Assembly (NCBI RefSeq): GCF_002127325.2
Contig: NC_035441.2
Coordinates: forward strand, 155,525,122-155,589,121
Source of the DNA: Helianthus annuus
Lineage: Eukaryota > Streptophyta > Magnoliopsida > Asterales > Asteraceae
Reading direction: 5' to 3'
DNA length: 64,000 nucleotides
Below, in pieces: positions 32,683 to 43,086 of the stretch. The notes beneath the pieces are model-generated. The model was not told the DNA's origin and ran no database searches. It saw only the letters and a program-made list of their open reading frames with translations. Numbering within the stretch: position 1 is the first letter of the stretch; each line of letters begins with the position of its first letter. The position numbers and the translations under genes are program-made.

Positions 32683-35232
32683 TCATCTTCCAGCGGGCAT
32701 CTGAATCTCAGAGAAAACTGTTTCTGACTTGAACTCTTCTTTGGTGTTACTAAACGATGACATGCCATTTCTTATCGTGCTTGATCCTGTCAACACATCA
32801 TCGTCTGTTGTTGTATATCCTTGCGTCGGAAAGAGAAGTTCTTTGTTTTCAGACACGGCTTCACCAACCGTTTTATCAGCAGCTTCTTGTAGCTCCAATG
32901 CAAACTCTAGTCCCCAAACTACCTCTTCCATTGCTGGCCTTTCATTTCTTTCATCTTTCAAGCAACTAACTGCCACCTCTCCAAACTTCTTTAAACACTC
33001 TGGTGCAATCACACTGCTTACATTTGGATCCATTATTTTGTTGAGGGTCCCCTTCTGGTAACAAGATTTTCCCCACTCTGCCAAATTCACTTCTTCTCTG
33101 GGCAGCTTGGGATTAATAACAGGTCTTGCACACAACACTTCAAGCAAAACAACTCCAAATGAGTACACATCAGATTTCTCCGTGAGTTGTTGGCTTCGGT
33201 AATATTGGGGATCCAGATACCCCAAACTACCCTTCACCATCGTGCTAACATGTTTTTGTGATTGGTCTCTAGGGCCTAGCTTTGACAAACCAAAATCAGA
33301 TACCTTAGCAACCCACTTTTCATCCAGTAAGATATTTGTGGACTTGACATCCCGATGAATTATTAAACGTTTTGAACACGTGTGGAGATAATGCAGCCCT
33401 TTTGCTGCACCGATGCAAATCTGGAGACGCCTTTTCCATGACAGAGGAGGGTTGTTTGTCTTGTACAGGTGGTCACGTAGAGTCCCGTTAGCCATGTACT
33501 CATAGACCAGTATCATCTCCCCCTCTTCGTCACAGTATCCAATCAGGGACACTAACTGGACATGGCGTAGTTTAGAGAGGAACCCTATTTCCGCATGGAA
33601 TTCTTGAACTCCTTGGTTGGATGATTCATTGAGCCGTTTGATTGCAACAGCGTTGTCTATATGCCCTTTGTACACCTTGCCAAACCCTCCAATGCCAATG
33701 ACAAAATCGTCATTAAAGTCATTCGTAGCTGCTCTCACTTCTGTAAGTGAGAAGCGACGGCATCGATCTGAAGGCAGTGTTGAATATGATGACTTGTTGT
33801 CAGTGGCATCACTGCGTTTGGATCGCCTTCGTTTCTGGAAAAATATGAGAAGTAAGATAGACAACAAGACTAACGCTCCTCCAATACCTCCAATTATCGC
33901 GGCATATGGAGGTTTCTTCTTGTTCCTATTTACAGGAGGTGTTGGCCCGGGTGGTGGGGTTGTAGAGATAAGTTCCGGGTTCGGGCTAACAAGACTCCTA
34001 TTTGTACTTAGCTTGAAGGCTTCCAAACCGTTCAAATAAGCATCATGATATTCGCCAGTAGAGGGACTAGGATGCAGTGCGACCCACAAATCTTGCTTGC
34101 CTCTGCTGCGATCCGGGTCAGTGACAAACACAATGTAATCTTTGATTACAGGATAACCACTACCTTGGGTTAAGTCGAACAGATCAATTTCTTTATCAGC
34201 AGTTTGATTATTAATGAAGATCATGAAAACTACCTGACCTGGTTTTGTGTATTGATGTATAATGTTGCAAAAGTGGAGCCTGAGCATGTAATAAAACCCA
34301 GAATCAACGGGAAGTATCCAAGTCAGATTGTACTTGTCAGACAGTTTGCCCATACTCCTTTGGGTTCGATAAACTTGCTCAGGTGCAGTATAACTTGGTG
34401 TCTTGTTGGTATACATAATCTGCTCCTTTGGATCATAATTAGGTGTCTTCCCAATTGCTCCGTATATGTAGTTAATATCTTGTTCCCATGACCGGTACAT
34501 ACCAGTATCCTCAGTACCTGATATCTGTCCCCCACCCATGTTTAGCCTGTAAATATTATCAAGCGCCATGTTGCTGTTAATTACAGGTCCTGTATCTACA
34601 CCGACGTAATTCAAGCCACCACTGCTAGAGTATAGAGTTTCCGGCATTGAAACAATTTCAATACCATTGATGAAGGCATATGAGTTGGGTGAGGGTGTAA
34701 AGGTAACGTTTAGGACTTGTGCATCTGTTACACTGATGATGAATTCTTTGATGATGAATACTTTGTCAACGCTCTTCCTTTTCAAATAGGAGGTGGCTAG
34801 GAAAGCACTAAAGTTGGTTAAAAGAGAGAATCCATTGGATGATACCGAAAAGAACGACCGTTCCGGTCTGAGGTTGGAGTAGGTGGCAGGATAGAAATGC
34901 AGGCGGAGGAATTTGGGTCCTTGGGACACCGGAAATGTGTAAGTGAACGAAGAAGCGTTAAAAATTAGGGCAGAGGTATAAGGGAGGGTTCTAGATACTG
35001 AAGGATCTGGTTGAAAGGGAGTGGAAGGAAACGAAGTGGTGATGATGTTGGAAGGCACGAATTTGGAATTCTGATCACTATTCCATCTCGGGTCAGAAGT
35101 GGTTGAGGATGAACCGCAGGCGAGGAAGAAGCGATCAGTGGCGTTGTATGGTTGTGCAGTGGTGGTGGTGGAGGCAAAGAGGAGGAGGAGGAGGAGGAGC
35201 ATAGAGAAGAAGGGGACACTGAAGGTTAACAT
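32683..35232 (-). CDS. FERONIA/ANXUR-type malectin-like receptor kinase, copy 2
   Basis: Single-exon, 849 residues, closely similar to copy 1 throughout (for example identical GMYRSWEQDINYIYG and TAPEQVYRTQRSMGKLSD). The signal peptide is very leucine-rich (about 1-27) and the malectin-like ectodomain spans about 30-405. A membrane span near 443-466 is followed by a basic KRRRSKR stop-transfer. The kinase has GIGGFGKVYKG (near 511), VAIKRL, HRDVKSTN (near 626), DFGLS (near 647) and GSLGYLDPQYYR. It keeps NLAEWGKSC, unlike copy 1. Catalytic residues are complete, so an active kinase is expected. The ectodomain and juxtamembrane segment differ more than the kinase does, for example RKSVDKVFIIKE, which is longer than in copy 1. 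The role is inferred from the family: a plasma-membrane receptor for RALF-type peptides, probably working with a GPI-anchored LLG co-receptor. Confidence 0.96.
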   Translation of the reverse strand: MLTFSVPFFSMLLLLLLLFASTTTTAQPYNATDRFFLACGSSSTTSDPRWNSDQNSKFVPSNIITTSFPSTPFQPDPSVSRTLPYTSALIFNASSFTYTFPVSQGPKFLRLHFYPATYSNLRPERSFFSVSSNGFSLLTNFSAFLATSYLKRKSVDKVFIIKEFIISVTDAQVLNVTFTPSPNSYAFINGIEIVSMPETLYSSSGGLNYVGVDTGPVINSNMALDNIYRLNMGGGQISGTEDTGMYRSWEQDINYIYGAIGKTPNYDPKEQIMYTNKTPSYTAPEQVYRTQRSMGKLSDKYNLTWILPVDSGFYYMLRLHFCNIIHQYTKPGQVVFMIFINNQTADKEIDLFDLTQGSGYPVIKDYIVFVTDPDRSRGKQDLWVALHPSPSTGEYHDAYLNGLEAFKLSTNRSLVSPNPELISTTPPPGPTPPVNRNKKKPPYAAIIGGIGGALVLLSILLLIFFQKRRRSKRSDATDNKSSYSTLPSDRCRRFSLTEVRAATNDFNDDFVIGIGGFGKVYKGHIDNAVAIKRLNESSNQGVQEFHAEIGFLSKLRHVQLVSLIGYCDEEGEMILVYEYMANGTLRDHLYKTNNPPLSWKRRLQICIGAAKGLHYLHTCSKRLIIHRDVKSTNILLDEKWVAKVSDFGLSKLGPRDQSQKHVSTMVKGSLGYLDPQYYRSQQLTEKSDVYSFGVVLLEVLCARPVINPKLPREEVNLAEWGKSCYQKGTLNKIMDPNVSSVIAPECLKKFGEVAVSCLKDERNERPAMEEVVWGLEFALELQEAADKTVGEAVSENKELLFPTQGYTTTDDDVLTGSSTIRNGMSSFSNTKEEFKSETVFSEIQMPAGR

Positions 35233-35686
35233 GGTGGATGAAGAGTAGTATGAATGCTTGAATAATTAGTTAAAAGTATATACCCATGGTGTCTTTATAT
35301 ATCACAGGAGCAGTGTTCAAGTGTGGTTTTGTTATAAGTTGTACTATGGAAATTGACATGCATACTAGATATTAAATATTACCACTTTAGATTTTTAATC
35401 AAACTTTAATTAAAATAAAAGAAAAGAAAAGAATGACAACAGTTCATCAATCATTTCAGGGCTTTAGCTTCTTTATCTATCACAAAACCAGCCGGTTCAT
35501 TTTATATAATAAACCGATGACTTCAAGTCTTCGGTTTTCAATAACCAGACTGACGGGTCTAGTCCGATTTTAAAAGCGTACATCGCTCTCAGTTGCAATG
35601 CACGTAAAGAAAAATCCATTTATTAGTCAATAATTTATATTTTGAGGTAGTTAAATAATAGTAGCCAATGATCTCTGGATTAAGTT
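35233..35686 (-). promoter_or_regulatory. Upstream region of kinase copy 2
   Basis: The minus strand carries GATATATAAAGACACC-like AT-rich sequence at about 35290-35308 (TATATAAAG on the minus strand), 65-75 bp before the start codon and a plausible TATA box. Beyond 35400 the sequence is AT-rich without further recognisable features. Confidence 0.5.
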
Positions 35687-35689
35687 GTG

Positions 35690-35900
35690 GAAGACTTGCA
35701 TTTTTTTAAGAGATGGAAGTTCAACTCTCATTTGGTGCAGAGTGAGGTATTGGTGGACAATGATAGGAGATCTAGGGAAACCTGGGTTCAATCCTTGAGC
35801 CAAACGGGTTTTACCGGTAATTTCACCGTCGTGCCTACGGGCGGGTGGGTTACCGGGTTTTCCTTGGAATTATTGGGATTATTATTTATTAATTTCCGTA
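35690..35900 (+). mobile_element. Probable tRNA-derived SINE
   Basis: ACTCTCATTTGGTGCAGAGTG (35724-35744) resembles a degenerate tRNA A-box arm. GGTTCAATCCT (35785-35795) is a good B box. Spacing and the intervening GGAGATCTAGGG match the layout of the SINE at 2381-2516. The body continues through a GC-rich part ending in GGTTACCGGGTTTTCC. I found neither a tail nor a target duplication, so the ends are approximate. Confidence 0.5.
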
Positions 35901-35929
35901 TTTCGCTAACAATATCTGCAGGTATCTAC

Positions 35930-36604
35930 ATAGGATTTTCTCTACTTCTATTACGGCTCGCGGCCATAGCCGTGAGTGCTGTACGAGCACCGACCTCTTT
36001 TTCTTTTACTGTTTTTCGTACAAGAGGTCGTGCGCACTTGCACACAGTTTGGCCCAGTACTTCTCCTCAGCCCATCACCGGCAGGAGCGCGGATTGGGTC
36101 TTTTATCGGAGGCGGACTCACACTTATTGCCGACCATAGAGCCGATGAGGATGGGTTTTCAAACGTTGTGGGGGATGAAGCTCATTAAGAGGTTCGACCT
36201 ACTCGGCGAGCGGTTTAAAACCCGCGGAGGTCACATATTCGTTCCGGAGGAGCTACCGGAGGACTTCGATCCAGTCTATTCTCCACCAGATCATGCAGGG
36301 ATCGTTAAGGATCCTCCGGTGGACCTAGACGGAGCAGCGATGCCACAATCACCACCACCTCCCGGGGCGCCCAATTTCCACAGCACGTTATTCCAGGTCA
36401 TGCCCCGGGAGTTGCAACAGATCCGCATTTATGAGCTGATGTTGACAGGCTTATGGATTTGATGGGATGGTTGGTTCGGGAGGCGCATGATAGACGAGAG
36501 AGAGGGGTTACTTGTCATACCGCTCCGACCACCTCGAGCACCACATCATCAACAGCAGCAGCCAGATCCAGAGCCAGATTCAGATTCAGACCCGTAGGCA
36601 TAGA
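35930..36604 (+). pseudogene. Decayed retroelement ORF, possibly Athila ORF1-like
   Basis: A set of frames broken at least once near 36120 reads GSFIGGGLTLIAD and then MRMGFQTLWGMKLIKRFD...PEELPEDFDPVYSPP, with a proline-rich stretch and an acidic DPEPDSDSDP-type end at 36560-36600. The style and the GC-rich codon use resemble the ORF1 segment of Athila-type elements. The match is weak and from memory. It is not a host gene I can name. It directly abuts the MULE target site at 36681. Confidence 0.4.
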
Positions 36605-36988
36605 CTAGCTGCATGTTCATATTTTGGTATTTAGAATTCAGTTGTAGTTTATATTTTGTTATGGATGTATAAACTTATCTTATATATGTCGAGTAAATTA
36701 CAAAACTCGTCCTTTATGTATGTCACTTATTGCAAATTATGTCATTTGTCTTCAATAATTACTTAAATCATACTTAATGTTGACAAATCCTAACATGGAA
36801 TATCCTTTACCCCAAACCAAGTTAAAAATCTCAGTTAGCCTTACTCACGTGGGACCCACCTGAGGGGCATTAATGTCCATTCACCTACCAAGTCTTCTCC
36901 CCCAATAAAACACCCCATTTAACCCTAATCGCCCCTCATTCCAAATCAACCCACACCTGCAATTCCTAATACTTCGACAGAACCAACA

Positions 36989-37364
36989 ATGGTGATATGC
37001 GAATGTGGGAAAGAAGCCATAATTTTGACATCATGGACCGACCGTAACCCTGGTTGGCTTTTTTATGCATGTCCTGATCAGGTACTATTGTTAAATTAGG
37101 GTTCTTCACTTACTTGGTTATTAAGGTTTACTGTTATGTTTAAATTAGGATTCAGAATGTGGTTTCATCGGTTGGTTTGATAAAACAAGATGTCAAAGGT
37201 GTGTTAACATCATTCCTGGACTGCTTAGAGCAAAGAATTTTCTTGAAGCTGAAAGGAACAAGCTTGAAGACAAGCTCAAAGAAAGTCAATTGCAAGCAAG
37301 CAAACTGAGGAGGTGGTTGATAATTAGCTGGATTTGTTTCATGATGTATGTAGTCTGTGTTTAG
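36989..37364 (+). CDS. GRF zinc-finger, coiled-coil, membrane-anchored small protein in the MULE
   Basis: Two exons: 36989-37081 and 37149-37364, with a GT...AG intron of 67 bp. The joined frame is exact (31 plus 71 codons). The 102-residue protein has a GRF-type zinc finger: CECGKEA, then LTSWTDRNPGWLFYACP, then CGFIGWFD and CQRC. The central motif has GWLF where the name-giving GRF is usual. An IPGLLRAKNFLEAERNKLEDKLKES stretch of charged coiled coil follows, and a C-terminal hydrophobic segment (WLIISWICFMMYVVCV) ends at the stop. GRF fingers bind single-stranded nucleic acid in characterised proteins. The start lies about 50 bp inside the end of the left TIR, so the TIR is its promoter. 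No disabling mutation is visible, in contrast to the transposase. It is either an accessory factor of the MULE or a captured host gene. Confidence 0.82.
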
Positions 37365-37558
37365 AGTCTGTATCTAGTGTTGGTATGTCTTAAAAGGTCC
37401 TCTTGGTTTGTTTAACATGTAGTGTCTGTGTTTATGCACTAATGTAAGATGATGTAATGTTTATTAATGGATTTTGACTACAATCTAATGAAATGTGGTG
37501 TTTTAAAAGTGTTAATAGTATGTAATTGTGGTAAAATGTGTGGTATTTACAGTATCAA

Positions 37559-37728
37559 AAGTGTAGAACCTGTTTACGACCAATGCGTAAACCAAACATA
37601 ACAAGTACAGAACCTGTTTACGACCAATGCATAAACTAAACATAACAAGTGCAGAACCTGTTTACGACCAATGCATAAACCAAACATAACAAGTGCGGAA
37701 CCTGTTTACGACCAATGCATAAACCAAA
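37559..37728. repeat. 44-bp tandem repeat, four copies
   Basis: Units start at 37559, 37603, 37647 and 37691, each AAGTGCAGAACC...ACCAAACATAAC with few changes. The last is cut short. The array lies at the point where the transposase coding sequence is truncated, between the two convergent MULE genes. Confidence 0.93.
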
Positions 37729-39702
37729 ATCAGGTAGAAGACCATGACATTCTGCCCTAAGCCTAGTGGTATCATCCTTCACAATTCTAATACACCTTCT
37801 AGTTTCCACAGAATGCTTCTTAATGAGCTTCTTCCCTTCTTGTTTAGTACCAAAAACCTAGCCTAAGTAAAAATGTGCAATATTTTCATTTTTCCTTCTA
37901 ATGCTTCTTAAGTTGTGTCTCCTAATGCTTGCCTCCACATCATCAGAGTCTGTCCCACTTTGGAACTTGTCATTGTCTAACACTTTGAATACTTGTGTCC
38001 CAAATTTCAAGAATTGGGTCGTAATAAAGGATATAATTGACAACTCGATCATCCCCCAAATCTATGTCTTGGTGATTAGTGATATTGTCTTCTACTTCTA
38101 AGTCAATATTCAACCTATAATCATGTCACACCCCAACCGATGGTGGAAACATCGGGGCACGAGCACTAAGCATTCATATTGTCCATGAGATTTCCACAAC
38201 ACTATTTGTTTTGATAATGATTAATAGATTTCATGCAAATAGTCTAAAACATCGTCACAATTATCACATTACAAACCAAACATAAATTGTTCAAATTGTT
38301 TCAAATACTAAGTTAACTAGGTGACGTTTCTAGAGCATCATCCTAGCTCGTTTTTCCATGTTCCTCAGCAACCTATCAGCCTGCAACATGTATTAAAATA
38401 TCAATACAAAAGTATTGGCGAGTCTACAAGTTTGATAACAGAATAATAGATTAAAAACAACTCATATCCATAGTGTAAGCAATAAGAATAGTTTCAGTCG
38501 TGCTAGTGTCGCAGTCCACGCAGTGATAGCCCAAGTATCCCGATGCTTTAGTGTTTACCCAAGACTCAAGGTAAACTAGAATCCTCCTAACAATACCCCC
38601 GAAGAATAATGGGAGAGGTGCACCCCCCTATAGCGCTACTATTGTTAAGGCGGAACTAAACACCCTGGATTAAACGTCACATAGCACAAATAGAATACTA
38701 GAATGCACAAGTTTTCACCAACACACAAGATAGAGTATAGATTGCCAAAGGTATATAGTTTAATAGAATACATGTTACACCCCAAAAGTTTAAAGTAAAA
38801 AGGGGATCGAGTATACTCACAGTGATTGCTTAACAGTCGCAACTGTTATTGGATCAAAGGGGGCTCTTTTATGATTAGCCTGATTAGATTGCAATAGGGT
38901 AAGAGTCGGGCAATGTATTGAGATTGAATAAAATGCTAAAACAGTCACCGGGTCGAAGGGCTGTCCGATCGGACGGCTGTCTGGTCGGATGGCCATCCGA
39001 TCGAGTGGCATGAGTATTGTAATGAAGGATGGCTGCCTGATCAGATGGGCATCCGATCGGGTTGCCACCCGGGTGAGAACGTAATAAAAGAAAAGACAAA
39101 TGTGGTTGTCCAATCGGATGGTAATCTGATCGGATTGCCACTCGGGTGAGTGCTCATAAACTTGACATTCCAACCGGATGGCTTGTTCGATCGGACGGCT
39201 GTCCGTTTAGACCTCTAAGATTGATAGTTCACCGATGTTTGCAAAAATTCTAAGTTTCTAGTTTTAACGGTGACGGCACGACACGTATAGTGACAATAGT
39301 AAGTTCGTTAGCAACAGGCCGTCCTGATCGGGTGGGAATCACCCCTGTCCAACCATTCGTCCGCTATTAACGAACTTATGTCAAAATCCGTCTCATGCTC
39401 GTCTTCTCTGGTAGTGCTCAGACCTAAACCGACTTTAGACTAGGCATCAAGCCTATAGCCCGTTTGGATCCGGTTTCTACCAAAATAAAGCAAAAGTTGA
39501 AGAAAGATGAAGAATTAACCAATATTTTGTATGAAAAGTATAGATTTAGATTAGATTTATTGTAATACGTATGAAATACCTTAGATCCGAGCAAAATCTT
39601 GCTTAGAATGACATCACATGACAGTTGTACAAACCACCATGATGACATCACCCTCAAGAACTCAGATCTAAGAGATTTCACGGTGAAAAGTGTGATTTCA
39701 AG

Positions 39703-40110
39703 CATGGTTGCAAAAGTCGCTAGGCGCTCCCTAATCGGTCAACCGGGGAGTTGAGAGTACTCGGTCTAGGCGGAGAGTACTCGGGGAGTACTAGGACATG
39801 TTTAATTATAAAGAAATTACTTTTTGGAGATTAAATATATGTCAAATAACATAAACATACTAATATTTATAACAAAATACATGAAAATGATATTCATTCT
39901 TTAATATGATAGGCATATAAATATTGTTTTATTATTATTTAAGTCAAACTAGGCCTGAGTTGACCTACTAGATCCAATTCTGGCCGAGGTTGGCCGCGTT
40001 TGACCGACTCCGAGTAATTAGGCGGAGTCGAAGAAAGTCGCCTCGGCAGCCTACCTTGTAGCGACTACTCGGAGAGTACTCGGCCTTGGAAACCTTGTTT
40101 TACAACCATG
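39703..40110. mobile_element. hAT-type MITE nested in the solo LTR
   Basis: The 408-bp element starts CATGGTTGCAAAA and ends in the inverse form TTTTACAACCATG. ATTTCAAG flanks it exactly (39695-39702 and 40111-40118). The 8-bp target duplication is typical of hAT elements. The interior has inverted GAGAGTACTCGG modules near each end and no coding capacity. Confidence 0.9.
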
Positions 40111-40559
40111 ATTTCAAGTGAGAATCACGTAGAGAATGATGTGTAGAGTAAGAAAGCACAAGAATCTAGCTTGAAACGTACCGAAATCGATGAGAGAATG
40201 AAGAAAAGTCGTGTGCGCGTGTTCTTGGTCGAGCAGAGCTGTCACATCACCCAAAATGGTGATGTGACAGCCTATTTATAGGTGAAAGAGGAGAAGAGAA
40301 AGGGTGGTTCGGCTTGGGTGGTCATCCGATCGGATGGTCATCCGATCGGATGGCCACTCTGCCCATTCCATCCTTCCGTGTTCCCGATTCTGATTTGTTT
40401 TACGCGTTGAGTTAGGCGTTGCGTTATGTAGGGTAATATAATAACTAGATTAGAGCATATACATCAAGAGTTTTCAAGATTAATAGATTCCGCCAGTGAC
40501 AAGGCTCCAGTCTCTCGTTCAACCAAGAATCAAGTTTCACGAGTCTAAGGAGTCAAGCA

Positions 40560-40905
40560 CCAAATAGATTTAGGCATTCCAACTATATAGGCATTCCACA
40601 AGTAGATTTAGACATTTCAAGTATATAGACATTCCAAGCACATAGAGTTTGACAATCCAGGTGTATAGACATCTAGGCATTCCATGTATTGTGATTTAGA
40701 CATTCTGAATAGGCCTTTTAGTTATATAGAATTAGACAATCCCACACATAGACATTCCTCATTTAGGCATTCCAACATTATACATTCCGGATAGGCATTC
40801 CAATCATATAGAATTAGGCATTCAACAAAATTAGACATTTCCAACATAGAATTAGGCATTTTCAACACATAGTCTTAGACATTTCAAGAAATAGGCAATC
40901 CACAT
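40560..40905. repeat. Degenerate short tandem array (TAGGCATTCCAA-like)
   Basis: About 18 diverged copies of a unit built on TAGRCATTCCAA are spaced roughly 15-25 bp apart near the right end of the solo LTR. The array is non-coding, and I found no equivalent in the copy at 4699-7057. It may reflect expansion within this LTR lineage. Confidence 0.75.
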
Positions 40906-42299
40906 AGGCTAGGGGCTAATCATAGACAAAAGTTAACTTCAGGGACTAGTCTTGACAAGTTCCTAAAGTGCAGGGACGCTGGGCGTTACAAATCAGTCAT
41001 ATCAACTTCATGATCAACCATAACAATTTCATCATCAAATATGAAATCACTGTCATCTTCCTGCTCTTCTTCCTGATCATCTTCCTGCTCTCCTTCCTGA
41101 TCATCTTCCTGCTCTTCTTCCTGCCTAACTTCATGATCATTATCTATGCCATCACAAACCATATTATCTTGTACATTGCCCTGGTCATTATCACCTAAGC
41201 CCTTATCTATGCCATCATCAACCAAATTATCACCTAAGTCATATGAAAACATTTCATTAAAGTCCAACTCAGCAGTGTCTACTTCTTCCTTTGCACTAGA
41301 TTGAACATTAACTATACTTGGCTGCCCAGCCTCACCTGAATGACCAAACACCCCACTACTTGACTGACCAACCCCACTAGATCCACCCACACTTTTAAAG
41401 ACTAATCCTGCTGGGACAAGAGCATAAGGTCCATCATCATCAATCTCCTCAATAGTGAGTTGTCTTTGTATTTTGGTTGGTGAGGAGAAGTGTTCCTTTA
41501 TGTTCTGTATCCCATGGGTGGTATACATATCAATGACCTTATGCTCTTCTACATGACCAGCTAACCTTAAAACATCCTGGTCACAACTTAGGTCTTCAAG
41601 ACCATTGTCCAAATCTTTTTCAGGATGACAATAATGGTATATTATATGTCCATTACCGGCATAGCCTAACATGTTAACCATTAAAGAAACCTCGTGCACT
41701 GAGAACAAGTCGATGTCAATAAGGTCAACGTAGTTAATCTTACCACCAACATAACTTCGACCTGGAGATTTTGTTAACCTTCCACCATGATGAATCTTCA
41801 GTGTGAAAAGATTGGGGAAACCATCTGCATTGTTCAACATGTTTTGATCATCATCAGTATTGGTGAATACAGTGATGAACACAAAACAAAATAACAAAAA
41901 TCGGGGTACATTACCGTATAGAAGCAACACTTGTTCGTTATCAAGCTCTTCGCGTATGAACCATCCCTCCGATTGAGACATTGGAATTGATCTTCGCTGC
42001 TGATAAACCTAAGGGACGAGTTGGGATTACATGGGATTGAATGAAGGGCGATTAGGGTTAAATGGGGGGTTTTATTGGGGGAGGAGACTTTGTAGGTGAA
42101 AGGATATTAATGCCCCTTAGGTGGGTCCCACGTGAGTAAGGTTAACTGAGATTTTTAACTTCGTTTGGGGTAAAGGATATACCATGTTAGGATTTGTCAA
42201 CATTAAGTATGATTTAAGTAATTATTGAAGACAAAGGACATGATTTGCAATAAGTGACATACATAAAGGACGAGTTTTGTAATTTACTCTATATATGTC

Positions 42300-43086
42300 A
42301 TATTAAGTTTGTTTTCGGTTATTCAGTTAGTTAATGATTGTTTGTCTTACATTTATATTTTGTAATAAATGGTAAAAACCTTGACAATATAATGTCCAAA
42401 AAGTTAAATAATATTTAAATGATATAATATAGGAAACGGTAAAATGTTGAAAACGGTATAACATTTAAACAATATAATATTTTAATGGAAGGGTAATATT
42501 TGATAAAGTAAAACAATATAATATTTAAATGAGCGAATAGGGCGATCTTGAAAATGGTAAAATATCTAACTGAGCTAATATTTTTAAAGGGCCGATCTTG
42601 AAAACGGTAAAATATTTTTATACAAAAAATACAAGTTTTCTTTAAAAACAACTCAAATTACCCCACCAAAACACCCTTTTTTTCACTCAAAAAGAAAAAA
42701 AAAACATCACTCTCTAAAAACACAACGAATTACCTCATCAAAACACCCATTTTTTCACTCAAAAAAACATCACCGCAAGACGCCTCGTCTAGGCCTATAC
42801 GGGGCATCTAGACCCCTTAATTTTTGTGCCCGACACCCCACTCAGAGCCCCTAAATTTCAGTGCCTAGACGTCCCGTTTAGGCCTATACGAGACGTCTAG
42901 GGCACCAAAAATGTGCAAATAGACAATGAGAGTGTGTGAATGGATTAAGCCTATTATAATTTAGGTTGACGTGGACTAATAACTGATTTTTAGATAATAA
43001 AATTAGTTTATAAATCTGTAGCATATATATTTTGGAATTAAGTGACGTGCACACGATGGGTATTAACAGGTTGAGTTAATCTTAAT
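42300..43086. other. AT-rich stretch with local duplications
   Basis: There is no gene. At 42420-42620 modules such as GAAAACGGTAAAATATT and ACAATATAATATTTAAA recur. The block AATTACCCCACCAAAACACCC (about 42655) is repeated at 42728-42776. GTCTAGGCCTATACGGGGC (42785-42806) recurs diverged at 42870-42895. These are simple segmental duplications. Confidence 0.6.

Larger units (their letters stand above)
38124..40990 (-). mobile_element. Solo LTR nested in the MULE transposase
   Basis: TGTCACACCCCAACCGATGG begins at 38124 and GGGCGTTACA ends at 40990. AATCA flanks both sides (38119-38123, 40991-40995). The left end is the inverse complement of the right end of the solo LTR at 4699-7057, so this is the same family in opposite orientation. 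It carries the same CATCCGATCGGATGG palindrome clusters (38955-39070, 39110-39195, 40318-40362). Without the nested MITE it is about 2.45 kb. Confidence 0.92.
37730..41981 (-). pseudogene. MULE transposase (mudrA-type), N-terminal half, broken
   Basis: The minus-strand frame 41981-40986 (331 codons) begins MSQSEGWFIREEL. It contains a PB1-like domain characteristic of plant MULE transposases (FTLKIHHGG, then YVGGKINYVDLIDIDLFSVHEV, about residues 58-160), followed by a very acidic repeat rich in QEDDQE. Residues about 24-53 look like an unspliced intron (GT...TGCAG). Beyond the solo LTR the coding sequence resumes at 38118-37730 with DNDKFQSGTDSDD and FYLG, a stop, then FGTKQEGKKLIKKHSVETRRC, the start of the MuDR DNA-binding domain. 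The conserved MULE catalytic domain is missing, so the element cannot make active transposase. Confidence 0.85.
36691..42289. mobile_element. Two-gene Mutator-like element (MULE), nested insertions
   Basis: The 5599-bp element has long TIRs: GAGTAAATTACAAAACTCG begins at 36691 and its inverse ends at 42289. The arms are alignable for about 250 bp, through the CCCATTTAACCCTAATCGCC block. The 10-bp TATATATGTC flanks both ends exactly (36681-36690, 42290-42299). Inside, a GRF zinc-finger gene reads rightwards from the left TIR and a transposase gene reads leftwards from the right TIR, so the genes converge as in maize MuDR. A solo LTR (38124-40990) later split the transposase, and the catalytic part appears deleted near 37730. 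Without the LTR the element is about 2.7 kb. Confidence 0.95.

Noticed and set aside
31690..34535. Long open frames on either strand overlapping the kinase genes
   Set aside because: They are alternative-frame shadows of the conserved coding sequence with no independent motif.
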